The position numbers were made by a program, and so were the translations under genes. A stretch of 9,970 nucleotides of DNA, from assembly GCA_020024595.1 (NCBI GenBank), contig JAHHTO010000089.1, positions 1 to 9,970 of the forward strand, written 5' to 3'. The stretch comes from Schaedlerella sp. GTDB taxonomy: Bacteria; Bacillota; Clostridia; Lachnospirales; Lachnospiraceae. The notes below the pieces were generated by a model. It saw only the letters and a list, made by a program, of their open reading frames with translations. It did not search any database and was not told where the DNA came from. Positions 1-6,280 of the stretch are shown piece after piece (positions within the stretch are counted from its first letter, which is position 1; each line of letters opens with the position of its first letter).

Positions 1-200
1 GTCTGGAAAGAAGCAATGACTAAAGAGAATGATAGATAATAAGTTTGGAAATAGGAATGGCAGTTGGAAAGAAAGATTAAAACAAACAGAGAATTCCAGG
101 TTGTAGGGGAGTTAGATTGCTATCTGAAAGTATTTAAACTTTAAAATGAAAAAAGGTGTCAGATGATTTTGGTATATACTGTATAAGTTACTGACAATAA

Positions 201-214
201 GATTCTATAGAATC
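201..214. repeat. Perfect 14-bp palindrome
   Basis: GATTCTATAGAATC is a perfect palindrome. Just upstream, 175-185 reads TATAC-T-GTATA, another short dyad. Dyads of this size can be sites for dimeric regulators, but no adjacent gene supports a role. Confidence 0.35.
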
Positions 215-405
215 AGAGATAATACATATAAAAGATTTCAATAACGAACTGTTTTGGGGCTAAGGTATTGGCTACGTACTACGAATCAAGTAGAGTTTTG
301 CGGGATTGAATAATATACAGGTATGTGTGAGAAAGATCATGGGGAGAAATCAGTTTATAATTTGAGCGGGCGTATACTGCTATTATCCACAGTTACAGAG
401 CAAGT

Positions 406-423
406 GTTATCAATATCGATAAC
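406..423. repeat. Inverted repeat with 6-bp arms
   Basis: GTTATC at 406-411 and GATAAC at 418-423 form perfect 6-bp arms around a 6-base spacer. It lies about 45-60 bases upstream of the candidate antitoxin promoter and could be an operator or a chance dyad. No function can be assigned. Confidence 0.3.
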
Positions 424-468
424 AAAAATTGTTTGATGTAACAATATGTTTGGTATCAAGTGTTTCTA

Positions 469-497
469 GTGACTTTCTTCTTTGTGCTTACTAAAAT
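469..497 (+). promoter_or_regulatory. Candidate sigma-70-type promoter for the antitoxin RNA
   Basis: GTGACT at 469-474 and TAAAAT at 492-497 are separated by 17 bases. The -10 differs from TATAAT at one base; the -35 matches TTGACA at four of six. Transcription would start near 504 and read straight into the pseudoknot-forming segment and terminator. The same stretch shows weak similarity to the downstream repeat unit (GTTT then TGAC, TGTG and TAAA at comparable places). It may therefore instead be a diverged repeat, with the true promoter further upstream. Confidence 0.3.
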
Positions 498-511
498 ACA
501 GGTACAAAGAG

Positions 512-590
512 AGTTTACCACTGACCGATATGTGGTATATAAATGGTCGGGGTGTAAGTTTAGTCCTTCGCCGAAAGGTGGAGGACTTTT
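512..590 (+). ncRNA. Putative type III antitoxin RNA (ToxI/CptI-like pseudoknot), probably degenerate
   Basis: Type III antitoxins are RNAs made of short tandem repeats, each folding as an H-type pseudoknot that inhibits an endoribonuclease toxin encoded just downstream. Here TACCAC (516-521) can pair with GTGGTA (532-537). TGACC inside that loop (522-526) can pair with GGTCG (545-549, one wobble). These crossing stems form an H-type pseudoknot. AGTTTA occurs at 512-517 and again at 557-562, exactly 45 bases apart, which looks like one full repeat unit followed by the start of a second. A strong terminator follows immediately and then the remnant of a toxin frame, the standard order promoter, antitoxin, terminator, toxin. 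Only one well-formed unit is visible, so this may be a minimal or decaying array. The assignment rests on structure and position, not on a recognised sequence. Confidence 0.42.
562..590 (+). terminator. Rho-independent terminator between antitoxin RNA and toxin remnant
   Basis: GTCCTTCGCC (563-572) and GGTGGAGGAC (577-586) form a 10-bp stem, two pairs being wobbles, closed by a GAAA tetraloop. A further A-T pair (562/587) and TTTT at 587-590 follow. In type III toxin-antitoxin loci a leaky terminator in this position sets the excess of antitoxin RNA over toxin mRNA, which fits this placement. Confidence 0.75.
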
Positions 591-616
591 CCTTATCTAT
601 GAAGAGGATGAAACGA

Positions 617-833
617 ATGAAGAAGACAGGATTTTATATCATAAAGGACAAGTTTTTTGAGGATACCTTGTGATATTTTACATATAATAAAACTGGATAA
701 TAGTCGAGAGAGTGTCTTTCTGATACAAGATATGTTTCCAATTACGGAAGACTATGTGGAACGGGAATATACGATTGCGGGTAATCATTTAATGTTTACA
801 AGTGAACATGCATGTGTAATGAAAAGCACCTAG
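617..833 (+). pseudogene. Remnant of a ToxN/AbiQ/CptN-like type III toxin gene (internal deletion plus frameshift)
   Basis: An intact gene of this type would encode an endoribonuclease toxin of roughly 150-170 residues. The start fragment begins at ATG 617, nine bases after AAGAGG at 602-607. It reads M-K-K-T-G-F-Y-I-I-K-D-K-F-F-E-D before stopping at 671-673. A second fragment in another frame runs from about 666 to the TAG at 831-833. It includes C-D-I-L-H-I-I-K-L-D, then V-F-L-I-Q-D-M-F-P-I-T-E, then Y-V-E-R-E-Y-T-I-A-G-N-H. From memory of related clostridial proteins, the two pieces belong to one protein whose middle (about 50 residues) is missing at the 661-670 junction; the C-terminus is also lost. 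The upstream pseudoknot RNA and terminator support the type III reading. That the fragments come from one real protein is fairly secure; the exact toxin family is less so. No active toxin is expected. Confidence 0.55.
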
Positions 834-938
834 GTTATATTATCCGCACCCGAGTTTGAATAAAAAATGGAGCTCGGAAATCCAGCATTTATGTGGTTCC
901 CGGGCTCTTTACTAGGGATACTATTTACAGACATCTCC

Positions 939-1886
939 TCATGGTCTCGCTTCATTGTTACTCGTTCTTTTTAAGTAAAGCGTAAAGCGAAGTAATGGTA
1001 CACTCTGATCTTTGTTTTCACCCAATGTGGCAATCAGTTTACCATTCATTTCTTCCGCCAAGCACTTTGCAATTGTCAATCCCAAACCAGTTCCGCCTTT
1101 ATTTCTCGAAGTATCTGCCATATAAAAGCGATCAAAGAAATATGGAACATTTTCTACATCAGTTTTTTGAATATCATTTTCGAAGATGATCTGAATTTCT
1201 GTGCCATTTTCTTTCATTGATAAATTTAGGAAGTGATTGGCATACCTTCTGCAATTTTGGAACAGATTTAAAAAAATACGCTCCAAAGCAATTCTTTCAC
1301 CCTCTACCCAAACAGGATGATTTGGGAAGTCTGCCTGTACATTTAGTTGAGCTTCTTCTAATGCCATGCAGTTCTCTGCAAAAATTTCTCGTAAAGTTCT
1401 TCCTACATCGATTTCTTCTATTTCTAATTCATAATTGCCGGAAGTTAAGCGGGAGTAGTCATAGAACTGTGAGATCAGTTTTTTCATTGACCTTGTTTTG
1501 CGCTCCATCACATCAAGAATTTCTCTTTGTTCAACAGTAAATGAGGAACGTTGCTTTTGAAAGAATCCTAAATAACCAAGTATAACGGTTAAGGGGGTTC
1601 TCAAATCATGGCTGATGGCTTCGATTTGTGATTGAAATTCATGCTCACGCTTTGCATATGCTTTGCGTTCATTGCGAATTGCATTTAAAGTACAATTGAT
1701 TGACTTTAGGAGCTTTTCTAGATCATGATCAGGAAGAGGTAAATGTAAAACATGATTTTGTGTCAAGTTTTTTTGGATTATTTGCAATTCTTGATTTATT
1801 TCTTTTAATGATCTTTTCAGCAGATAAAATCGGATTGCAAAGTAGAGTGCTAAAATTGAAACAGGAACCAGTAAGGCACCAAACAT
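939..1886 (-). CDS. Sensor histidine kinase of module 1, single membrane segment
   Basis: This is a membrane-bound kinase expected to phosphorylate the regulator at 3737-4438. The 315-residue protein has one N-terminal membrane segment (about 2-23) and almost nothing outside the cell. A charged helical linker leads to the phosphoacceptor box I-S-H-D-L-R-T-P-L-T with His93. The catalytic domain shows an N-box (N207, N211), an atypical F-E-N-D G1-like motif near 235-238, F-F-D-R-F-Y at 250-255 and G-G-T-G-L-G-L at 264-270. The frame stays open upstream to 2060, but the ATG at 1886 is chosen because GGGAGGTGA lies just before it. The longer version would overlap the permease gene and lengthen the N-terminus with non-membrane sequence. 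It is the last gene of the module, 56 bases after the permease. Kinases with this layout usually respond through a partner transporter or the membrane itself; that is family knowledge, not seen here. Confidence 0.9.
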   Translation of the reverse strand: MFGALLVPVSILALYFAIRFYLLKRSLKEINQELQIIQKNLTQNHVLHLPLPDHDLEKLLKSINCTLNAIRNERKAYAKREHEFQSQIEAISHDLRTPLTVILGYLGFFQKQRSSFTVEQREILDVMERKTRSMKKLISQFYDYSRLTSGNYELEIEEIDVGRTLREIFAENCMALEEAQLNVQADFPNHPVWVEGERIALERIFLNLFQNCRRYANHFLNLSMKENGTEIQIIFENDIQKTDVENVPYFFDRFYMADTSRNKGGTGLGLTIAKCLAEEMNGKLIATLGENKDQSVPLLRFTLYLKRTSNNEARP

Positions 1887-1942
1887 ATATTCACCTCCCA
1901 GATTTGGAAATTGTGATACGTACAGTGTACAGTTATGTATTG

Positions 1943-2713
1943 TTAGAGTTCTCTTTTTCTTGAACTGAATACTCCCACAATACCAAAAATGGCAATTCCG
2001 ATAAAACCAGAAATCAAACATCTGGAAAGACCGTTTTGGGTAGCCCAAATAGGGGTACACACGCTTTGATTCACCTGCATACCACTAAATAAGTTTTGAG
2101 GCATCCATAGTGCAATTTCACGGATAGGATCAATTTTAATGCCAATATAAAAAAGTACTTGTGGCACAAAAACAAAAATGCAAAGCCAATAGATTATTCC
2201 GATCGAAGATTTCTCAAAAATCATTGATACAACGATGCTCAAAATCAAAGCTGCCACTGCGATAGGAGTCACAGCAAGAGATTCAACAACTAAATCCATA
2301 GCTGTGACAGGACCTTCAACTTTTAATAAGAATTGTGCGCTAAAAATATATACGGAGACTGTAATAATAAGAATAATAACCGATACAACCAAGCAAACAA
2401 CAATTTGCCCCATGAAAATCTTTTTTCTGGAAATACCGGATGTTACTACATTTTTTAGATTTCCATTTTTCTCATTCCCTTCATAAAGTGCAAAAACCAG
2501 AAAAAGTGCAGCAAAGCAAAAAGTCATTGGATTTGCTACGATATTAGAATAAGAAAACGAAGTTGTTGAATAAGGGAAATCTGGTTGGTAAAGAGTAAAG
2601 CAATAAAGCATAATATTCAAGAGTAGTGGAGCAGCGATGAAACAAAGTCCTACTACGTATAGTGTGGGCGAATGTATAATTCGATAAAACTCACTTTTTA
2701 CATAATTAAGCAT
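1943..2713 (-). CDS. ABC-2 type permease of module 1 (lantibiotic/bacitracin resistance type)
   Basis: Membrane subunit of an ABC transporter paired with the ATPase encoded just upstream. The 256-residue protein has about six membrane segments, near 17-39, 62-78, 100-127, 143-166, 172-192 and 231-250. A cytoplasmic stretch after segment 2 (E-G-N-E-K-N-G-N-L-K-N near 78-88) matches the pattern seen in ABC-2 permeases of the LanE/LanG/BcrB kind. The start codon overlaps the end of the ATPase gene by 8 bases, and its AAAGGAGG binding site lies inside that gene, so translation is probably coupled. There is no second permease gene, so the active complex is expected to use two copies of this protein, as in BcrAB-type pumps. 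The predicted job is removing peptide antibiotics from the membrane; the substrate cannot be read from sequence. Confidence 0.88.
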   Translation of the reverse strand: MLNYVKSEFYRIIHSPTLYVVGLCFIAAPLLLNIMLYCFTLYQPDFPYSTTSFSYSNIVANPMTFCFAALFLVFALYEGNEKNGNLKNVVTSGISRKKIFMGQIVVCLVVSVIILIITVSVYIFSAQFLLKVEGPVTAMDLVVESLAVTPIAVAALILSIVVSMIFEKSSIGIIYWLCIFVFVPQVLFYIGIKIDPIREIALWMPQNLFSGMQVNQSVCTPIWATQNGLSRCLISGFIGIAIFGIVGVFSSRKREL

Positions 2714-3629
2714 GGTTTGAGCCTCCTTTCAGATTTATATAATGATCTTCTAAAGAATATTGGTGGCGTTCAAGTCCTGTGATTAAGATTCCGTGTGAAG
2801 CAGCCAATTGGCTATATTCTTCGATATTCCGTTTAGGGCAGGACAACTGAACAACATGATTTGGTAGAATTTTATATAATTCGTCTGGGAAACACTGATC
2901 TAGCATAGCTGCATATGCATCTATATCAGACACTGTGATTTCCAGATAGTTGGAACATTTTTCGTTCAACTCTGTGATACTGATTTCTTCGATTAGCATT
3001 CCCTTACTTAAGAAACCAAATGTGGTAGCTATTTGTTGAAGTTCTGACAGAATATGACTTGACAGTAAAATAGTGATATTTTTCTCCTGGTTCAACCGAT
3101 GTAATAGATTGCGAAATTCGATAATACCACTGGGATCAAGACCGTTAATGGGTTCGTCAAGAATCAAGAGCTGTGGTTCACCGATCATAGCAATCGCAAG
3201 TCCGATACGTTGTTTCATTCCCATAGAAAGCTCTTTACACTTGCTTTTGCGTCTGTCCCAAAGCCCCACTAATCGCAAGACTTGTTCTATGCAGTCTTTT
3301 CCCGGTATACCTTTGAGAATCCTACAATACTCCAAATTTTTCTCGACAGATAGATAGGGGAAAAAGCCCGGTTTCTCGATTACTGCACCAATCTGTTTCC
3401 GGCAGCATTCTAATTCCTTTTCGCCCTGTTGATTAAAAAGACATATTTTGCCTTTTGTGGGCCAGATATGCCCTGTAAGCGCTTTTAAGAGAGTGGTTTT
3501 ACCGGCACCGTTATCACCGATCAGGCCATAAATTTCTCCACGCTTTACATGAATAGATACATCGTCCAGTGCGAGAAGTGATCCATAAGACTTTGTAACT
3601 TGCCTAGTTTCGACAACATATTTTTCCAT
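2706..3629 (-). CDS. ABC transporter ATPase of module 1, BcrA/LanF type with E-loop
   Basis: Cytoplasmic ATP-hydrolysing subunit for the adjacent permease. The 307-residue protein has Walker A G-D-N-G-A-G-K-T-T (38-46), signature L-S-M-G-M-K-Q-R (134-141), Walker B L-L-I-L-D-E-P (154-160), D-loop G-L-D-P and the switch histidine H192. The residue normally Gln in the Q-loop is Glu85 (G-A-V-I-E-K-P). This 'E-loop' is a known mark of lantibiotic-immunity LanF proteins and relatives, and supports a role in peptide-antibiotic resistance. About 85 residues follow the core, the usual length for BcrA-like proteins. The ATG at 3629 is preceded by GGAGG seven bases away. It is the first gene of the transcript expected to start at the internal promoter next to the TCTTGA boxes. 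Confidence 0.93.
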   Translation of the reverse strand: MEKYVVETRQVTKSYGSLLALDDVSIHVKRGEIYGLIGDNGAGKTTLLKALTGHIWPTKGKICLFNQQGEKELECCRKQIGAVIEKPGFFPYLSVEKNLEYCRILKGIPGKDCIEQVLRLVGLWDRRKSKCKELSMGMKQRIGLAIAMIGEPQLLILDEPINGLDPSGIIEFRNLLHRLNQEKNITILLSSHILSELQQIATTFGFLSKGMLIEEISITELNEKCSNYLEITVSDIDAYAAMLDQCFPDELYKILPNHVVQLSCPKRNIEEYSQLAASHGILITGLERHQYSLEDHYINLKGGSNHA

Positions 3630-3703
3630 TCTTAAACCTCCGATCCAGAACTGCTGTATGTTCTCAGTTTTTCTTTACAGTAGAGAGTATAATAGTAAAG
3701 CAG

Positions 3704-3742
3704 TCAAGAAGTCCTCAAGGAATAGTCAAGAAAGTATCAAGA
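3704..3742 (-). promoter_or_regulatory. Four tandem TCTTGA boxes upstream of the module 1 ATPase gene
   Basis: Read on the minus strand, TCTTGA occurs at 3742-3737, 3731-3726 and 3709-3704, with CCTTGA at 3720-3715. The spacing is exactly 11 bp each time, one helical turn, so all boxes face the same side of the DNA. OmpR-family regulators bind direct repeats of this geometry. The first box supplies the last codon and stop (TCT TGA) of the regulator gene. A -10-like TATACT (or overlapping TATTAT) lies 7-10 bases after the last box; box 3 (TTGAGG) sits 18 bases before TATTAT and could double as a -35. The probable role is an activation site for the regulator at 3737-4438, driving the ATPase, permease and kinase genes. 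Confidence 0.72.
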
Positions 3743-4438
3743 TTTAGCTAACCGAAATCCGATACCGTAAACAGATTGAATATATTCCTCCAAGAGATCA
3801 TATTCTTTTATTTTCTTTCGTAAATTGCTGACATGAACATTCACAGTATGATCTGTTCCGTAATATCCCTCTTGCCAAACAAGTTCATAAAGATGCTCTC
3901 TTGAGTATACTTTTTCTGGATTTTGAATGAGCAGATATAGTATTTCGTATTCTCTTACAGTCAAAGATAGTTCCTTATCCTGCACGGTTACTTTCCGCAA
4001 ATTAGGGTACAGTTCTATGTTTTTATAAGAATATACATCTTGTTTTGAACCATTTGTTTCTGTGGTTAAGAAGCTGCGGCGAAGTGCAGCTTGTATCCTT
4101 GCAATGACTTCCTCTGGTTCAAAAGGCTTTGTAATATAATCGTCTGCACCAATGCTAAGTAACGTAACTTTGTCTTTCAAAGCATTCTTAGCCGAAAGTA
4201 CCAGTACGGGGACATTACACTGTTTTTCCTCACGAATTTTATGTAATAATTCTTCTCCTGTCATTCCAGGGAGCATAAGATCAAGTAATACTAAGTCAGG
4301 AATATTTTTATCAAAATAAGAACTCGCCTCTGTACCTGAAAATGCTTGAGCTACCTCATAATCTTCATTTTGTAATATTATTTTCAAAAGATTATTCATA
4401 TCAGTGTCGTCTTCTACGATTAATAGTCGGTGTTTCAT
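3737..4438 (-). CDS. OmpR-family response regulator of module 1
   Basis: DNA-binding partner of the kinase at 939-1886. The 233-residue protein starts with a receiver domain (about 1-120): acidic pocket E9/D10/D11, phosphorylation site D53 in L-L-D-L-M-L-P-G, S82 in L-S-A-K and K104 in I-T-K-P-F. A winged-helix domain covers about 130-230, with V-R-E-Y-E-I-L and the recognition region H-T-V-N-V-H-V-S-N-L-R-K-K-I, ending G-I-G-F-R-L. The start is the ATG at 4438 behind a modest AAAGGGA site. The gene comes first in the module and is separated from the ATPase gene by 107 bases holding the TCTTGA boxes. It can therefore be made from its own promoter (a TATACT is visible on the minus strand at 4527-4522, with no good -35) while the other genes are induced. 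Its stop codon lies inside the first box. Confidence 0.94.
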   Translation of the reverse strand: MKHRLLIVEDDTDMNNLLKIILQNEDYEVAQAFSGTEASSYFDKNIPDLVLLDLMLPGMTGEELLHKIREEKQCNVPVLVLSAKNALKDKVTLLSIGADDYITKPFEPEEVIARIQAALRRSFLTTETNGSKQDVYSYKNIELYPNLRKVTVQDKELSLTVREYEILYLLIQNPEKVYSREHLYELVWQEGYYGTDHTVNVHVSNLRKKIKEYDLLEEYIQSVYGIGFRLAKS

Positions 4439-4584
4439 TAATTTTGTATCCCTTTCTGTGTTTATCCATTGGCATTTCTGTATCTTTCGGTATCAGCTGG
4501 ATTTTAGCCATTTTTTTAGTAAGTATATTGTAGTGTGTTCTTTCGGATAATACAAGTATGGGAATATGAATTGTAAAATTAAAT

Positions 4585-4607
4585 TTTTGACAAGGCTTTG
4601 TCGAAAA
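4585..4607. repeat. Dyad in the gap between regulator 1 and yjdF leader, overlapping a TTGACA
   Basis: TTTT-GACAA (4585-4593) and TTGTC-G-AAAA (4598-4607) form an inverted repeat around GGCT with one unpaired base. The left arm contains TTGACA (4587-4592), a perfect -35 hexamer for plus-strand transcription toward yjdF, but no convincing -10 follows at normal distance. No T-run follows on either strand, so it is not a typical terminator. It may be an operator between two divergent transcripts; low confidence. Confidence 0.3.
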
Positions 4608-4680
4608 GGTGGCAGCTGTTCCCTGATTTTTTATGGATAAATAGGAAATAATGTGATAAACTTAAAAAACAAAGATAAAA

Positions 4681-4801
4681 ACGCAACGTAAGAGAAAATC
4701 CCTTACAGAACCGGTAGGTAGCCCGGTCGCACCGTTTGGTGTAAGTAACCCTCCCTCCTTAGGGTCGTCCGTTCTTTGTTCATTACAATCGTTTAAGGAG
4801 G
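4681..4801 (+). promoter_or_regulatory. yjdF-motif (azaaromatic) riboswitch upstream of yjdF
   Basis: The leader just upstream of a yjdF gene is the known place of the yjdF RNA motif, which binds azaaromatic compounds. The sequence shows consecutive stems: GTAAG/CTTAC (4688-4692/4702-4706), ACCGG/CCGGT (4710-4714/4723-4727), CACC/GGTG (4730-4733/4738-4741) and CCCT/AGGG (4749-4752/4761-4764). An outer ACG/CGT closure (4681-4683/4770-4772) is possible. CCTCCTTA at 4754-4761 is exactly complementary to TAAGGAGG at 4794-4801, the ribosome binding site of yjdF. This suggests control at translation: the aptamer could hide or free an anti-ribosome-binding segment. No intrinsic terminator lies between aptamer and gene. 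The class call rests on gene context and the hairpin pattern, not on an alignment. Confidence 0.75.
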
Positions 4802-4808
4802 ATTTGTC

Positions 4809-5225
4809 ATGGACAAAGTAACAGGCAGATTGACAGTATATTTTGAGGAACCATTCTGGATCGGTGTGTTTGAACGTATATCGGAGGGCAAACTATCTGT
4901 ATGCAAGGTTACGTTTGGAGCGGAACCGAAAGATTATGAGGTATATGATTTTGTTCTGAAAAATTACTATCGGCTACGATTTAGTCCGGCTGTGGTAACG
5001 GATGTAAAGGAAGCTGCTCGTAATCCAAAACGGGTACAGCGAGAAGTGCGGAAACAGGTACAAAATACCGGTATAGGTACAAAATCGCAGCAGGCTTTGA
5101 AATTGCAGCAGGAGCAGTTGAAAACTGAGCGTAAGACTGTGAGTCGGGAACGACGGGAAACAGGGAAACAGCGGCGGTTTGAATTGAAGCAGCAGAAAAG
5201 GAAAGAGAAGCATAGGGGGAGATAG
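4809..5225 (+). CDS. yjdF: YjdF family protein (DUF2992)
   Basis: A 138-residue cytoplasmic protein of the YjdF family, the usual length for this family. The conserved N-terminal part (about 1-65) reads G-R-L-T-V-Y-F-E-E-P-F-W-I-G-V-F-E, later V-T-F-G-A-E-P and V-Y-D-F-V-L. From about 70 onward it is a highly charged Arg/Lys/Gln/Glu tail that is probably helical or a coiled coil. The biochemical function of the family is not established. Its riboswitch suggests a part in handling toxic or signalling azaaromatic compounds. The start is the ATG at 4809, seven bases after AAGGAGG (4795-4801). It stands alone on the plus strand, divergent from module 1 and convergent with module 2, so it is probably a single-gene transcript. 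Its stop codon lies in the loop of a long dyad. Confidence 0.92.
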   Translation: MDKVTGRLTVYFEEPFWIGVFERISEGKLSVCKVTFGAEPKDYEVYDFVLKNYYRLRFSPAVVTDVKEAARNPKRVQREVRKQVQNTGIGTKSQQALKLQQEQLKTERKTVSRERRETGKQRRFELKQQKRKEKHRGR

Positions 5226-5241
5226 CCTATGCTTCTCTTTC
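5201..5241. terminator. Long dyad between convergent genes, probable bidirectional terminator
   Basis: The arms 5201-5216 (ending AAGCATAGG) and 5226-5241 (starting CCTATGCTT) are perfectly complementary over 16 bp around a 9-base loop that contains the yjdF stop codon. After the stem the plus strand reads only TGTAATAAT, a poor T-run. On the minus strand the stem is followed by CTTTTCTGC, slightly better. The position between yjdF and the oncoming second module suits a two-way terminator, though the tails are weak. Confidence 0.65.
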
Positions 5242-5385
5242 TGTAATAATATCTGTAATATGGTGCTGGTACCACGTGGCTTGGTGTGAACAGATGAGAA
5301 AAATTATGTTTGGAAATTATCTAATCATTATTGGTAAAATGTGAAGATATTGTTCATGTAGATCTGCTGGATATAAGGATCAGGT

Positions 5386-6261
5386 TCATAATTGTATTTT
5401 GATATACAGCCGTTCCTTGTGATATTCCGCTGTAATCTGACCACCGCATTTTTCTGTCAAGATCTTGGCGATGGAAAGTCCCAACCCCGTGGAACTTCGT
5501 CCGGAGTTCACAGTATAAAAGCGGTTAAACAGTCGATCTACTTCCACTGACATTAAGCCTTTTGCCTTGTTGGAAAATGTGATCACCCCATCTATTGTCA
5601 GCTCTACGGCAAGATCGCCATCAGAATACTTGATCGCATTATTGATGATATTGGAGAAAATACGGTCCAATGCCGACCTGTCCAGCAATCGCCAGACCGG
5701 AGTGTCCGGAAGAGAAATTTGAGGGACGATGCCTTTTTTCTGTATGACACCGTAGAAAGAGAGAAGATCATCCTGCAATACTCGGCATAGGTCCAGATTT
5801 TCAGGGACAGAGTCTTCTTCTGTACGAATGACACTGTATCGGAACAGCTCTTCAGTGAGGGTCTTCATAGTCTCGGTCCTTTCTTCAATCTGTCCGAGAT
5901 ACCTTTGGACTGTTTCGCTCATGTCCTCACGCTCCAACAGATCCAGATAGCCGCAGATAGCTGTTAAGGGCGTCCGCAAGTCATGGGAAATATTCGTGAC
6001 TGCTTCGTTCAACTCCCGGTCGCCATTTTGAAACCGGCGTCGTTCTTTGCGAAGTTGACGGAGCTGCGTGTTAATCTCAGCCGCCAACTTTTTAATCTGG
6101 TGATCACCGGATGAAACGGAGATCAGTGTATTCGTATCAACAGAAAGATGTTCCCGAAGGGATGCACACACATCCTTGATTCCCTTTTTGAGAAATACGA
6201 TTTTAATGAGTAGCAGCAGTACGAGAACAATCAATACACTGCACAATGTCCACGGGAACAT
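5386..6261 (-). CDS. Sensor histidine kinase of module 2, single membrane segment
   Basis: Membrane kinase expected to act on the regulator at 8112-8783. With the ATG at 6261 the protein has 291 residues: one membrane segment (about 4-23), a helical linker, the box I-S-H-D-L-R-T-P-L-T with His93, an N-box with N204 and N208 (I-I-N-N-A-I-K-Y), and F-S-N-K near 229-232 in place of a full D-x-G motif. L-F-N-R-F-Y and T-G-L-G-L-S-I-A-K follow. An in-frame GTG at 6270 could add three residues, but that GTG is part of the AGGTGA binding site for the ATG, so the ATG is preferred. The gene starts 19 bases after the permease stop and is last in its module. It lacks an outside sensor domain, like its counterpart in module 1, and has the same His position, but the two kinases are clearly diverged in sequence. 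Confidence 0.9.
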   Translation of the reverse strand: MFPWTLCSVLIVLVLLLLIKIVFLKKGIKDVCASLREHLSVDTNTLISVSSGDHQIKKLAAEINTQLRQLRKERRRFQNGDRELNEAVTNISHDLRTPLTAICGYLDLLEREDMSETVQRYLGQIEERTETMKTLTEELFRYSVIRTEEDSVPENLDLCRVLQDDLLSFYGVIQKKGIVPQISLPDTPVWRLLDRSALDRIFSNIINNAIKYSDGDLAVELTIDGVITFSNKAKGLMSVEVDRLFNRFYTVNSGRSSTGLGLSIAKILTEKCGGQITAEYHKERLYIKIQL

Positions 6262-6280
6262 CTTCTTCACCTGCCTTTCT

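Larger units (their letters stand above)
1..459. other. Intergenic stretch without a recognisable gene
   Basis: No open frame of useful length or recognisable protein is visible on either strand. The first 39 bases read V-W-K-E-A-M-T-K-E-N-D-R-stop on the plus strand. That could be the last codons of a gene entering from the left, but it is too short to judge. A short in-frame run near 243-309 (ending Y-Y-E-S-S-R-V-L-R-D-stop) looks mildly protein-like but has no start or ribosome binding site. The stretch could be decayed coding DNA, in line with the broken toxin gene that follows. It contains two short dyads, listed separately. Confidence 0.5.

Noticed and set aside
460..660. 66-codon plus-strand frame covering the antitoxin region
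   Set aside because: It has no ribosome binding site, runs through the pseudoknot and terminator, and ends in the wrong frame inside the toxin remnant.
1887..2060. N-terminal extension of the module 1 kinase by 58 residues
   Set aside because: It overlaps the permease gene, has no ribosome binding site, and a strong GGGAGGTGA site precedes the inner ATG at 1886.
4967..5275. 102-codon Cys/Arg-rich minus-strand frame opposite yjdF
   Set aside because: It is the shadow of the Lys/Arg/Gln-rich tail of yjdF and crosses the terminator dyad.
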